From: Comamonadaceae bacterium
Lineage (GTDB): Bacteria > Pseudomonadota > Gammaproteobacteria > Burkholderiales > Burkholderiaceae_C
NCBI GenBank assembly: GCA_947455145.1
Contig: CANGME010000014.1
Span: 48,385-112,384, forward strand
Length of the DNA: 64,000 nucleotides
Direction: 5' to 3'
Shown: positions 34,097-43,028 of the stretch, one piece after another
Layout: each line of letters begins with the position of its first letter
Position numbering within the stretch: position 1 is the first letter of the stretch
The notes under the pieces: model-generated
Database searches by the model: none
What the model saw: only the letters and a program-made list of their open reading frames with translations
What the model was told of the DNA's origin: nothing
Made by a program: the position numbers and the translations under genes

Positions 34097-35248
34097 ATGA
34101 ATAAACGTTTTGCTCTCAAATTAGTGGCTGCTTGTGCTCTTTCTATGACCGCTACAGCTTCATTTTCCCAAGAAGTCATCAAGATTTCCAACATTGTGGA
34201 GCTTTCAGGTGCTGGTGCCTCGGCAGGCACTAATTTCAAGAACGGTGTGGAGCTGGCGGTGAAAGAAATCAACGCGGCGGGCGGCATCTTGGGCAAGAAG
34301 CTTCAGACCACCACGTCTGACACGCAGACCAACCCCGGCGTGGCCAAGGGCTTGACGCAAAAAGCGATTGACGACGGCGTGTTCGCCATCTACGGCCCGG
34401 TGTTCTCAGGCTCCATCATGGTCAGCATGGCCGAGTCGCGCCGCGCAGAGGTGCCCAACTTCACCGGCGGTGAGGCGGCCAGCATTACCGCTCAGGGCAA
34501 CCCCTATGTGTTTCGCACCAGCTTTGGCCAGTCCAGCAGCTTTCCCAAATTGGCGCGCTACATCGCAGGTAAAACCAAAACCTTGGCTGTGATTTATGTG
34601 AACAACGATTTCGGCAAAGGCGGGCGTGACGCCATCGCCAAAAACCTGGAAGGCACGGCCACCAAGATCGTGGCGGACATCTCCACCGACTCGGGCCAGG
34701 TTGATTTCTCTGCCGCCGTGCTCAAGGCCAAGCAGAGCAATGCGGACGCCGTGTTTGTCTATACCAATGAAGAAGAGTCCGCCCGCGCCCTACGCGAGTT
34801 GCGCAAACAGGGTTGGACTAAGCCCATCATTGGCGAGACCACTTTGACCGGTCAAAAAGTGATTGAACTCGCAGGTGACGCCGCCAACGGTGCGGTGGCC
34901 CACGTCGGCTTGACGGTCGATGCGCCGAACCCCTTGATGCTGGCCTTCAAAGGTAAGTTCTACCAGGCCTACCAGTACATCTCTGATCACAACGGCATCA
35001 AAGGCTATATGGGCGTTTACACCTTGAAAGCCGCGATTGAAAAGGCTGGCAAGCTGGACCGCAAGGCCGTCGCTCAAGCCATGAAGGGCCTGCACATCAG
35101 CGCCAAAAAATACCCCGGCATCATCATGGACGTGACCTTTGATGCGAATGGTGATTTGGACCGTGAGAGTTTCTTGGTCGAGGTGAAAAATGGCCGCCAA
35201 GTGGTGGTGGAGACCTTGCCTGCGGTGGGCAATGTCGCTAAAAAGTAA
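34097..35248 (+). CDS. ABC importer periplasmic binding protein (LivK-like), putative quinate/shikimate cluster
   Basis: This 383-residue protein has a signal peptide (MNKRFALKLVAACALSMTAT, cleavage near ASFSQ) and a type I binding-protein fold: ISNIVELSGAGASAGTNFKN, LQTTTSDTQTNPGVAKGL, YGPVFSGSIMVSMAES and ITAQGNPYVFRTSFGQSSSF. AGGA lies upstream of the ATG. It heads a plus-strand operon of importer subunits and two QuiC-like enzymes, controlled by the divergent IclR regulator. Ligand by context: a hydroaromatic or aromatic acid such as 3-dehydroshikimate, shikimate, quinate or protocatechuate. It differs clearly from the benzoate-cluster binding protein. Confidence 0.92.
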   Translation: MNKRFALKLVAACALSMTATASFSQEVIKISNIVELSGAGASAGTNFKNGVELAVKEINAAGGILGKKLQTTTSDTQTNPGVAKGLTQKAIDDGVFAIYGPVFSGSIMVSMAESRRAEVPNFTGGEAASITAQGNPYVFRTSFGQSSSFPKLARYIAGKTKTLAVIYVNNDFGKGGRDAIAKNLEGTATKIVADISTDSGQVDFSAAVLKAKQSNADAVFVYTNEEESARALRELRKQGWTKPIIGETTLTGQKVIELAGDAANGAVAHVGLTVDAPNPLMLAFKGKFYQAYQYISDHNGIKGYMGVYTLKAAIEKAGKLDRKAVAQAMKGLHISAKKYPGIIMDVTFDANGDLDRESFLVEVKNGRQVVVETLPAVGNVAKK

Positions 35249-35277
35249 GCGTTAAAACCAGCAGCCCAGGGCAACCC

Positions 35278-36153
35278 ATGACCGATTTTTTTCAACTCTT
35301 CTTCAGTGGGTTGTCCACAGGCGCGATTTACGCGCTGGCTGCCCTGGGCTTCACGCTCTTGTGGCAGGCCAGCGGCACCATCAACTTTGCCCAGGGCGAG
35401 TTTGTGATGCTGCCCGCCTTCATGATGTTGGCCTTTTTGACGGCGGGTTTCCCGCTGATGGCCAGCTTCTTTCTGGCTTGTTTGGTGTCGGTCTTTATCC
35501 TGGGCTGGGCCTTCAAGCGCGGCGTGGTGGACCCGCTGTTCAAATACGGCATGATGCCCATTGTGGTGGCCACCATTGGCCTGTCCATCGCCATGAAAAA
35601 CGGCTTGCGCGTGGCCTACAGCGCTGAGGCGCACCCTTTCCCCAGCTTGTTCCCTGACACGCTCTACAACATTGCCGGTGTGACGGTGTCGCTGTCTGAC
35701 ATTGGCACGTTTGCACTGGCTCTGCTGCTGGTGATGGGCACACAAGCTTTTCTGGCTAAAACCATCACAGGCCGTGCCATGCAAGCCGTGGCGCAAAACA
35801 CCGAGAGCGCCAGCGTGTTGGGCATCGACGTGCCGCGCATGATCTTCTACACCTTTGCCATCAATGCGGTGCTGGCGGTGGCGGCGGCCTTGCTGGTTAC
35901 GCCCACCTACCTGGCTAAATTTGACATGGGTGATTCACTGGGCAACAAGGCCTTCTTCGCCGCCATCATTGGCGGCTTCAACAACAGCCGGGGCGCGCTG
36001 CTGGGCGGGCTGATTGTGGGCGTGGCCGAGAACCTGGCTGCGGCCTATATCTCCCCGGCTTACAAGGACGCTGTGGCCTTGGTCATCTTCATGGTCGTCA
36101 TCCTGTTCAAACCCCAGGGCTTGCTGGGCATGAAAGAGGAGCGCAAGGTATGA
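35278..36153 (+). CDS. Branched-chain-type ABC importer permease (LivH-like)
   Basis: The 291-residue permease carries LivH features: FFSGLSTGAIYALAALGFTL, INFAQGEFVMLPAFMML, the ATPase-facing loop TGRAMQAVAQNTESASVLG and IIGGFNNSRGALLGGLIVG. It has about eight hydrophobic segments. It starts 29 bases after the binding-protein gene and overlaps the LivM-like gene by four bases, so the subunits are made together. Confidence 0.93.
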   Translation: MTDFFQLFFSGLSTGAIYALAALGFTLLWQASGTINFAQGEFVMLPAFMMLAFLTAGFPLMASFFLACLVSVFILGWAFKRGVVDPLFKYGMMPIVVATIGLSIAMKNGLRVAYSAEAHPFPSLFPDTLYNIAGVTVSLSDIGTFALALLLVMGTQAFLAKTITGRAMQAVAQNTESASVLGIDVPRMIFYTFAINAVLAVAAALLVTPTYLAKFDMGDSLGNKAFFAAIIGGFNNSRGALLGGLIVGVAENLAAAYISPAYKDAVALVIFMVVILFKPQGLLGMKEERKV

Positions 36154-37169
36154 AAAATATCAAACTTATCGGCGCGATCGTTGCTGCGCTGGCATTGCTG
36201 ATCGCGCCCCAGTTCCTCAAGAACTACGGCATCTACCTGCTGACCTATTGGCTGGTGTTCATCATTGCCACCATGGGCTTGAATCTCACCCTGGGCTATG
36301 CGGGCCAAAAGTCGCTGGGTCACGCGGCCTTCTTTGGCATCGGCGCTTACACCGTGGCCATCATGATGAAGGCGGGCATCAGCTTCTGGCTGGGCCTGCC
36401 CGCTGCGGCGGCGCTGTGCTTTGTGATTGGTTTGATTTTGGGTTTCCCCGCGCTGCGGGTGCAAACCATTTACCTCGCGTTTGCCACCTTAGGTTTCAAC
36501 ACCGCCGTCTGGTTGGTGATGCGCAATGAAGAGTGGCTCACCGGCGGCACCTTCGGCATCAACAACATTGCGCGGCCTGAGTTGTTCGGCTTTAGCATGG
36601 GCAGCAACCTGGCTTATTACTACTTTGTACTGGGCATGGCGCTGGTCTTGGCGCTGCTGCTCTACGGCTTGCTGCGCAGCCCTTGGGGCAAGGCCTTTAC
36701 AGCTCTGCGCGACAACCCCATCCGTGCCGAGAGCCTTGGCGTGGACGTGCGTAGCTACACCTTGCTGAGCTTTGCCATTGGTGCGGTGTATGCCGGTTTG
36801 GCCGGGGCCTTGTTTGCCTCGCTGGTGGAGTTCATCGAGCCTGCGCCCTTTACGGTGGCATCAAGCATCATGATGTATTTGATGGTGGTGGTGGGCGGTG
36901 CGGGCTACTTCTTTGGCCCGGTGTTGGGTGCGGCGGCGGGCGTGATCTTGCCTGAGTGGCTGCGCTTTGCGCAAGGCTGGTATTTGTTTGTGTTTGGCTC
37001 GGCGGTGGTGCTGCTGATGATTTGGTTGCCTGATGGGCTGCTGAGCATCCCGGATCGCATCCGTGCCAAGAAGCTGGCCAAGCAAGCCTCGGCTGATCGC
37101 ACTGCATCGGCACAAGCCGCAGCACAAGTCGCATCACAGGCCGTGACACAACAGGGAGCCCAAGCATGA
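36150..37169 (+). CDS. Branched-chain-type ABC importer permease (LivM-like)
   Basis: This 339-residue permease has LivM features: MGLNLTLGYAGQKSLGHAAF, the loop PWGKAFTALRDNPIRAESLG, and a strongly hydrophobic body of about nine segments. The C-terminal tail (from about 310) is Ala/Gln-rich and repetitive (ASAQAAAQVASQAVTQQGAQ), unusual for the family and apparently grown by short repeat expansion. It overlaps the LivG-like gene by four bases. Confidence 0.93.
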   Translation: MKNIKLIGAIVAALALLIAPQFLKNYGIYLLTYWLVFIIATMGLNLTLGYAGQKSLGHAAFFGIGAYTVAIMMKAGISFWLGLPAAAALCFVIGLILGFPALRVQTIYLAFATLGFNTAVWLVMRNEEWLTGGTFGINNIARPELFGFSMGSNLAYYYFVLGMALVLALLLYGLLRSPWGKAFTALRDNPIRAESLGVDVRSYTLLSFAIGAVYAGLAGALFASLVEFIEPAPFTVASSIMMYLMVVVGGAGYFFGPVLGAAAGVILPEWLRFAQGWYLFVFGSAVVLLMIWLPDGLLSIPDRIRAKKLAKQASADRTASAQAAAQVASQAVTQQGAQA

Positions 37170-37936
37170 GCGCCCCTTCTCTCAATCCCATCCTTAAAGT
37201 GACCGGCCTGAAGAAAGCCTACGGTGCGATTCAAGCCGTGGGCGGTGTCAGTTTTGAAGTCTTCCCTGGTGAAATCTTTGGCGTGATCGGCCCCAATGGT
37301 TCGGGCAAGACCACGCTGTTCAACTCCATGCTGGGCCAGATCACACCAGACGCCGGCAAGATCGAACTCAATGGCGAGGACGTGACGCAGCTCGGCCCGT
37401 TGGAACTCAACCGGCGCGGTGTCGGCCGCACTTTCCAGACCCTGCAAGTGTTTGGCAAGATGAGCGTGCGTGACAACCTGATCGTGGCCGCACAAGAGCA
37501 CCAAGGCACGATGTTCAGCCGCATGTTCGCGCCCAGCGATTCGGGTCTGGGTGACAAAGCCGACGCCTTGATCGACCAGTTCCGCATTCGCCACGTGGCC
37601 GACAAAAAAGCGGGCGAGTTGTCTTACGGCCAGCAAAAGCTGGTGGACATCGCCATGGCCTTTATGAGCGAGCCTGATCTGGTGCTGCTGGACGAACCTT
37701 GCGCCGGGGTCAACCCGTCGTTGGTTGGCGGTATCGGCACCTTGCTGAAGGATCTGAACCGCAACCCGCGTTTTGGCAAGCGCAGCTCTTTTGTCGTGAT
37801 CGAGCACAACATGGACTTTGTGATGGACTTGTGCCACCGCATCATGGTGATGGTCGAAGGCCAAGTGATGGCCATCGGCACGCCGGACGAAATCCGCGCC
37901 AATAAGCAGGTGCTAGACGCCTACCTCGGGAGCTGA
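37166..37936 (+). CDS. Branched-chain-type ABC importer ATPase (LivG-like)
   Basis: This 256-residue ATPase has Walker A GPNGSGKTT, signature LSYGQQKLVDIAM, Walker B DLVLLDEPCAGVN and the switch segment VVIEHNMDFV. The loop between Walker A and signature (MFSRMFAPSDSG) is typical of LivG length variants. It overlaps the upstream permease gene by four bases and precedes the LivF-like gene by one base. Confidence 0.93.
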   Translation: MSAPSLNPILKVTGLKKAYGAIQAVGGVSFEVFPGEIFGVIGPNGSGKTTLFNSMLGQITPDAGKIELNGEDVTQLGPLELNRRGVGRTFQTLQVFGKMSVRDNLIVAAQEHQGTMFSRMFAPSDSGLGDKADALIDQFRIRHVADKKAGELSYGQQKLVDIAMAFMSEPDLVLLDEPCAGVNPSLVGGIGTLLKDLNRNPRFGKRSSFVVIEHNMDFVMDLCHRIMVMVEGQVMAIGTPDEIRANKQVLDAYLGS

Positions 37937-37937
37937 C

Positions 37938-38675
37938 ATGAGCACTTGCATTGAATTCGACGACGTGGTGGCGGGCTACAAGGATTTCATGATCCTGAAC
38001 AACCTGAGTTTCAAAGCCAAAACCGGCTCCATCACCCTCTTGCTCGGCCCGAATGGCGCTGGCAAATCCACCGTGCTCAAGACCTTGTTTGGCCTGCTCA
38101 AACCCCGTCAGGGCCGGGTGCTTTTGAACGGTGAAGACGTAAGCGGCGCGAGCCAAAAAGAACTGTTGGCCAAGGGCATTGCCTTTGTGCCGCAGGGCCG
38201 CAACCTGTTCGGCAAGCTGACTGTGTTGCAAAACCTGGAGCTGGGCGGCATCACCCTGGGTAGCAAGACCACAAACGAGCGCATCCCTGAAGTGCTGGAG
38301 TTTTTCCCCCGCGTCAAAGAGCGCATGAACAGCTTGGCGTCTAGCCTCTCGGGCGGTGAGCAAAAGCAGTTGGAAGTGGGGCGCGCGCTGCTCTTGCGGC
38401 CCAAGGTCTTGTTGATTGACGAGCCCAGCATTGGCTTGTCGCCCTTGGTGGTGCAAGACGTGTTCAAGCTTTTGCGCAAGCTAGCCGACCAAGGCACGAC
38501 GGTGCTGATGGTGGAGCAAAATGTCAAAAGTGCGCTCAAGATTTCGGACGAGGCGATTGCGCTGGAGTCGGGCCGCTTGGTACTACAAAAACCCGCCAGC
38601 GAATTGCTGGCCGATCCGCACATTGAGCGTTTGTTTTTGGGTGGGGCTGCTGCTGCCACACCCGCTGCTGTTTAG
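37938..38675 (+). CDS. Branched-chain-type ABC importer ATPase (LivF-like)
   Basis: The 245-residue ATPase has Walker A GPNGAGKST, FVPQGRNLFGKLTV, signature LSGGEQKQLEVGRALL, Walker B VLLIDEPSIGLSP and LMVEQNVKSALK with the usual Glu-Gln. Unlike the benzoate-cluster LivF, its switch region is canonical. It ends with an Ala/Pro tail (GGAAAATPAAV). The QuiC-like VOC gene starts nine bases later. Confidence 0.93.
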   Translation: MSTCIEFDDVVAGYKDFMILNNLSFKAKTGSITLLLGPNGAGKSTVLKTLFGLLKPRQGRVLLNGEDVSGASQKELLAKGIAFVPQGRNLFGKLTVLQNLELGGITLGSKTTNERIPEVLEFFPRVKERMNSLASSLSGGEQKQLEVGRALLLRPKVLLIDEPSIGLSPLVVQDVFKLLRKLADQGTTVLMVEQNVKSALKISDEAIALESGRLVLQKPASELLADPHIERLFLGGAAAATPAAV

Positions 38676-38683
38676 GAGATGCC

Positions 38684-39592
38684 ATGAGTGATTTGCTGAC
38701 CCGTCCCGTTGATGGCCGCGAGCCTTTGCAGGCTTCGTTCAGCGACGCCGCCAACCCACTGGGGCTGGATGGCATCGAGTTCATCGAATACGCCACGGCC
38801 AAGCCACAGGCGCTGGGCCAGGTGTTGGAGATGATGGGTTTCAAGCCCGTGGCGCGCCACCGCTCGCGCGAGGTGCTGCTGTACCGCCAGGGCGCGCTCA
38901 ACATTGTTGTCAACGCGCACGACGCCAAAGGTGCGGCGCACACGAATGACGTGCCCAGCATCTCGGCCATTGCCCTGCGCGTGCGTGATGCCCGGGCTGC
39001 TTTCAACTTTGTGCTGGAACGCGGCGCTTGGGCTGTGCCCACCCATGCAGAGGTGATGGAGCTCAACATCCCCGCCGTGCACGGCGCAGGTGGCAGCCGC
39101 ATCTACTTTGTGGACCGCTACCGCGAGTTTTCGATCTACGACGTGGACTTCATCCCCATCCCCACGGTGGAGCAAAGACCAGCGGCTACCGCTGGCATCC
39201 ACTTCTTTGGCGTGGTGCAGTACATCGGCCCCGAGCGCAGCAACGATTGGATCGAGTTCTACCGTGAGCTGTTTGGCATTGCCTTGATCCCGGACGAGCA
39301 GCGCTTTGGCATCATGCCCAAGGGCACGCTGCTGCGCACATCCAGCGTTACCCCCGGCCAGGGCTTCATGCTGCAACTGGTGGAGCCTGAGGTGAATGTG
39401 CTGGACGCTGATGAACGCTTGCAGCGCATAGGCCTTGGCGTGCCCGATGTGCTGGCGGCGGTGGCGGCCTTGCGCAAGCTGGGCGTGGAGTTTGTGGAGA
39501 CGCAAGCCGCGCACACCGAGTCGCGCGGGGCCATCAGCAAGACCTACCTTGGCTCGGTGGTGTTTGAGCTGGTGCAGAGCGAGCCATCATGA
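38684..39592 (+). CDS. HPPD-like vicinal-oxygen-chelate protein, QuiC C-terminal-domain type
   Basis: This 302-residue soluble protein has two VOC repeats resembling 4-hydroxyphenylpyruvate dioxygenase: NPLGLDGIEFIEYATAKPQA, FKPVARHRSREVLLYRQG, SRIYFVDRYREFSIYDVDF and GIHFFGVVQYIGPER. Of the three HPPD iron ligands, His173 and Glu295 appear kept (GIHFF, VVFELVQ), but the middle His position reads Arg248 (LQRIGLG). It is therefore unlikely to be an ordinary HPPD. In pseudomonads the 3-dehydroshikimate dehydratase QuiC fuses a TIM-barrel domain to such an HPPD-like domain; here the two halves are adjacent separate genes. TAGGAG precedes the start, and it overlaps the TIM-barrel gene by four bases. 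Confidence 0.75.
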   Translation: MSDLLTRPVDGREPLQASFSDAANPLGLDGIEFIEYATAKPQALGQVLEMMGFKPVARHRSREVLLYRQGALNIVVNAHDAKGAAHTNDVPSISAIALRVRDARAAFNFVLERGAWAVPTHAEVMELNIPAVHGAGGSRIYFVDRYREFSIYDVDFIPIPTVEQRPAATAGIHFFGVVQYIGPERSNDWIEFYRELFGIALIPDEQRFGIMPKGTLLRTSSVTPGQGFMLQLVEPEVNVLDADERLQRIGLGVPDVLAAVAALRKLGVEFVETQAAHTESRGAISKTYLGSVVFELVQSEPS

Positions 39593-40494
39593 GCAGCGGT
39601 TTTAACAGTGCCATTGCCGGTTTTGGCATGGACACCATCACCCTGGCCGGCCCGATAGAGGCTAAGCTGGAGGCCATGGCCGAGGCTGGCTTCAGCCAAG
39701 TCATGCTCAAAGCCAATGACCTAGTGGGCCACCCAGGTGGCGTGAAAGCCGCAGTGCAGGCCGTGCGCAATAGCGGCTTGCGCGGCACGGGTTTCCAGGT
39801 GCTGCGCGATTTTGAGGGACTGTCGGGTCACCTGCACCAGTACAAGGTGGACATTGCCAAGTCCATGTTGGAGATGTGCGCCGCGTTGGACTGCAAGGTC
39901 TTGCTGGCCTGCTCGTCCACCTCCACCCACGCCACGCAAGACCTGGACGCGATTGCGCGCGACCTGCGCAAGCTCGCCATGCTGGCCGTGCCCCTGGGCA
40001 TCAAGATCGCCTATGAAAGCCTCTCTTGGGGCCGCACTATTAACGAGTTCACCACCGCGTGGGATGTGGTGTGCCGGGCCGATTGCCCCAACCTCGGTCT
40101 GGGCATTGACTCGTACCATATCTTGGCGGCCAAGACCCCACTGGACGAGATTGACTACCTCGATCCGAGCAAAATTTTTCTGGTGCAACTGGCCGACTTC
40201 ATGTGGCAAGAGACCCGCACCTTTGAAGAGCGCATGAGCACCGCGCGCACCTTCCGCGTCTTTCCCGGCGAGGGCGTGCACACCGATGACCTGGTGAATC
40301 TGGTGATCAAGCTCGATCGTCTGGGCTACCGGGGTGACTACAGCTTTGAAGTCTTCAACGACGACTACGTCAACCTGCCCCTGCCCATGGTGGCCGAGCG
40401 CGCAAAACGGTCGGCCCTTTGGCTAGCGGAAGACGTGCTGCGCCGCTCCGTGCCGCTGCCCAATCAGCTTCGTTTGAAAGAGCGCTTGGCCTAA
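39589..40494 (+). CDS. TIM-barrel 3-dehydroshikimate dehydratase-like protein (QuiC N-terminal-domain type)
   Basis: This 301-residue sugar-phosphate isomerase/AP-endonuclease-2 fold protein has an acidic metal set in order: Glu143 (IAYESLSWGR), Asp174 (LGIDSYHILA), Gln200 (FLVQLADF) and Glu254 (YSFEVFNDDY). This Glu-Asp-Gln-Glu set in these sequence contexts matches the catalytic domain of QuiC-type 3-dehydroshikimate dehydratases, which make protocatechuate. The first residues (AIAGFGMDTITLAGPIEAKL) fit too. The gene is translationally coupled to the HPPD-like VOC gene. The dehydratase call rests on motifs and context; a different hydroxy-acid isomerase is possible. Confidence 0.72.
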   Translation: MSSGFNSAIAGFGMDTITLAGPIEAKLEAMAEAGFSQVMLKANDLVGHPGGVKAAVQAVRNSGLRGTGFQVLRDFEGLSGHLHQYKVDIAKSMLEMCAALDCKVLLACSSTSTHATQDLDAIARDLRKLAMLAVPLGIKIAYESLSWGRTINEFTTAWDVVCRADCPNLGLGIDSYHILAAKTPLDEIDYLDPSKIFLVQLADFMWQETRTFEERMSTARTFRVFPGEGVHTDDLVNLVIKLDRLGYRGDYSFEVFNDDYVNLPLPMVAERAKRSALWLAEDVLRRSVPLPNQLRLKERLA

Positions 40495-40528
40495 ACCTGA
40501 TTGATCCGCCTGATTTAACATCGAGGCC

Positions 40529-41233
40529 ATGCACAAGACAGCCCTCGTTTTATTCTCCGGTGGACAAGACTCCACTACCTGTTTGGCCCACGCGCTCAAG
40601 ACCTATGAGCGCGTAGAAACTATTGCCTTTGATTACCGCCAGCGCCACCGTGTGGAACTGGAAGCGCGCTTGGTGGTGCTGGACGAAATCCGGCGTCAAT
40701 TCCCCCAGTGGGCCAGCAAACTAGGCCAAGACCATTTGCTCGATTTGGCGGTGCTGGGCGAGGTGAGCGACACCTCGCTCACACGCGAGACCGCCTTCAA
40801 GATGGAGACCAGCGGCCTGCCCAACACCTTTGTGCCGGGGCGCAACCTCTTGTTCCTGACCCTAGCCGCCGCCGTGGCCTACCGGCGTGGCTTGCAGGTG
40901 ATGGTCACCGGCGTGTGTGAGACCGACTTCTCAGGCTACCCCGATTGCCGCGACGACACCATGAAAGCCATGCAGCTCGCCCTCTCGCTGGGCATGGACC
41001 ACCGCTTTTTGATCGAAACCCCCTTGATGTGGATCGACAAAGCCGACACCTGGCGCATGGCCGAGGCGCTGGGCGGCAAGGCCTTGATCGATCTCATCAT
41101 CGAACACACCCACACCTGCTACCTGGGTGACCGCCAGCACCGCCACGCCTGGGGCTATGGCTGCGGGACCTGCCCGGCTTGTGAATTGCGGGCGCGGGGG
41201 TATGAGCGGTTTTTATCAGGCCCGACCCTATAG
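40529..41233 (+). CDS. queC: 7-cyano-7-deazaguanine synthase
   Basis: The 234-residue enzyme converts 7-carboxy-7-deazaguanine to preQ0 with ATP and ammonia in queuosine synthesis. It has the PP-loop [16 protein letters not shown] at the N-terminus, the [20 protein letters not shown] segment and the C-terminal zinc-binding cysteines CYLGD...[17 protein letters not shown]. No other queuosine gene is near. It is convergent with the ABC exporter gene and overlaps its stop by six bases, with a palindromic repeat just beyond. Confidence 0.96.
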   Translation: MHKTALVLFSGGQDSTTCLAHALKTYERVETIAFDYRQRHRVELEARLVVLDEIRRQFPQWASKLGQDHLLDLAVLGEVSDTSLTRETAFKMETSGLPNTFVPGRNLLFLTLAAAVAYRRGLQVMVTGVCETDFSGYPDCRDDTMKAMQLALSLGMDHRFLIETPLMWIDKADTWRMAEALGGKALIDLIIEHTHTCYLGDRQHRHAWGYGCGTCPACELRARGYERFLSGPTL

Positions 41234-43024
41234 ATCCGTCATTCCCGCCTTCGCGGGAATGACGACTTTAGTTTCCCTCACACCATACAAAGCCGCCGCC
41301 CCGCTTGGCAGCCGATCCAGGCTCCAAACCCGGTCGTGAAAGCGCGCGATGCCGGGCCTATGAGCGATGGAAATCAACGCGCCTTGCGCGGTTTGAACCA
41401 TCTCAATCAGTCGCGTGTAGAGTAGACCTTCGGCCGCTTCGTCTAGTGCGCTGGTGGCCTCATCGGCAAACACCCAGCGCGGCTTTTTGAGGAATACTCG
41501 GGCCAGTGCCAGACGTTGCTGCTCACCGCCTGAGAGTTGTTGGCCCCAGGCTTTGACTTCGTCCAGACGGCCGGTCAGCTCGGGCAGCAGGGCGTGGGTC
41601 AGCGCCCCTTGCAAGGCTGCGTCGCTGTAGTCGCTGGATGGGCTGGGGTAGGCCAAGGCATCGCGAAGGCTGGCGTTGGGGAAGTAGGGGCGTTGCGGGA
41701 TGAACATGGCGTCTTTGGGCAGGGATATTTGCCCTTGTGAGAACGGCCAGATGCCCGCCAGGGTGCGAAATAGGGTGGACTTGCCGCTGCCGGAGATGCC
41801 CTGCAACAAAATTGTGTCGCCGGGTTGGGCGTGCAAGGCAGCATCCACCAACAGCATGACCCCAGTGGGTAAGGACACGGACAAACCATCCACTTGAAGT
41901 GCTGTTGAATCTATAGACGCTGACGTTGGTTTGGTGTGCTCTAACGCTGCAATATGGTCTTCAAAACGTGTGAGCCGGTCGGTCGTGGCTCGCCAGGTGG
42001 CCAGTTGATCGTAGTTTTCTACAAACCAACTCAGCGCCTCTTGCACACGGCCAAAGGCCGAGGCGATTTGCATCAATTCACCCAACTGAATGGCCCCGCT
42101 AAAGAAGCGCGGGGCGGCGACGACAAAAGGGAACACTACCGCTACCTGGAACACGCCAACGGTGAACCAGGTCAGGTTCTTCTGGGTTTTGAGCAGTTGC
42201 AGGTAGTTGACCAGCACCCGGGAAAAACGGTGGTCTAGCTGTGTGCGCTCCACGGCCTCGCCCCGGTCCAGCGCAATCGCTTCGCTGTACTCGCGCACGC
42301 GCATCAAGTGGTGGCGAAAGTCGGCCTCGTAGCGTTGCTGGTTGTAGTTGAGCTGAATCAACGGTCGCCCGACGAAGTGGGTCAGACCACTGGCCACGGC
42401 GTAGTACAGCAGGGCGGCCCACACCATAAAGCCAGCGATTTCGAAATGTGTGCCCAGCACATCCACCGTAAAAATGCCGCTCAAGCCCCAGAGAATGCCG
42501 ACAAAGCTGACCAGCGTGACGACGGCGTTGAGGATGCCCATGCTCAGGCTCACGGTGTGCGCGGTGAAGAGGTTGATGTCTTCTTGAATACGCTGGTCAG
42601 GGTTGTCGGGTGTAGCTTCGCCATCCCCACTGAAGCGTGCTAACTCCAAATGGTAGAAAGCATGGCGGGCAAGCCAGCGGTCAAGGTAAAAGCCGGTCAT
42701 CCAGGCCCGCCAGCGCATCTCCAGCAACTGGGTGAGGTAGAGCTTGTAGGCGGCGATCACCACGTAGGCAAAAGCCAATAGAGCAAAGCGCCCCAGTTGT
42801 AGCCAAAAGACATCCACATCACGTAACTCCAGCGAGTTGTAGAACAGCCGATTCCAGTCGTTGATCAACACCAACATGTAAACCGAACCCAGGTTCAGAG
42901 CTGTGATAGAGGCAAGCAGGCCGCGCGCCTGCCACTTTTGCTCAGAGCGGTAGTAGGGCAGAGACAAGGCCCAGGTTCGTGCGATGAAGGCACTGATCAA
43001 GGACATGTTCTTCAGGAGTGACAT
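41228..43024 (-). CDS. SbmA/YddA-like ABC exporter with fused ATPase
   Basis: The 598-residue protein fuses a six-helix SbmA/BacA-type membrane domain (about 1-350; includes [18 protein letters not shown] and [14 protein letters not shown], diagnostic for this group) to an ATPase domain (about 370-590). The ATPase has Walker [10 protein letters not shown], signature [16 protein letters not shown] and Walker [14 protein letters not shown]. Related proteins move vitamins (B12 in mycobacteria), peptides or long-chain lipids. The last dozen residues ([11 protein letters not shown]) are encoded by a palindromic repeat. The start follows the nucleotidase stop by four bases. The direction of transport is unknown. 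Confidence 0.88.
   Translation of the reverse strand: MSLLKNMSLISAFIARTWALSLPYYRSEQKWQARGLLASITALNLGSVYMLVLINDWNRLFYNSLELRDVDVFWLQLGRFALLAFAYVVIAAYKLYLTQLLEMRWRAWMTGFYLDRWLARHAFYHLELARFSGDGEATPDNPDQRIQEDINLFTAHTVSLSMGILNAVVTLVSFVGILWGLSGIFTVDVLGTHFEIAGFMVWAALLYYAVASGLTHFVGRPLIQLNYNQQRYEADFRHHLMRVREYSEAIALDRGEAVERTQLDHRFSRVLVNYLQLLKTQKNLTWFTVGVFQVAVVFPFVVAAPRFFSGAIQLGELMQIASAFGRVQEALSWFVENYDQLATWRATTDRLTRFEDHIAALEHTKPTSASIDSTALQVDGLSVSLPTGVMLLVDAALHAQPGDTILLQGISGSGKSTLFRTLAGIWPFSQGQISLPKDAMFIPQRPYFPNASLRDALAYPSPSSDYSDAALQGALTHALLPELTGRLDEVKAWGQQLSGGEQQRLALARVFLKKPRWVFADEATSALDEAAEGLLYTRLIEMVQTAQGALISIAHRPGIARFHDRVWSLDRLPSGAAALYGVRETKVVIPAKAGMTDL
41237..41264. repeat. REP-like perfect palindrome that encodes a protein tail
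   Basis: Twelve-base arms CGTCATTCCCGC and GCGGGAATGACG are exact reverse complements around CTTC. It lies between convergent queC and the ABC exporter and supplies the last residues of the exporter (VIPAKAGMT). It may also act as a bidirectional transcript end. Confidence 0.85.
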
Positions 43025-43028
43025 GGTG

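Noticed and set aside
36905..37864. Minus-strand open frame of 319 codons
   Set aside because: Antisense to the LivM- and LivG-like genes; the translated sequence is His/Gln-rich and matches no fold.
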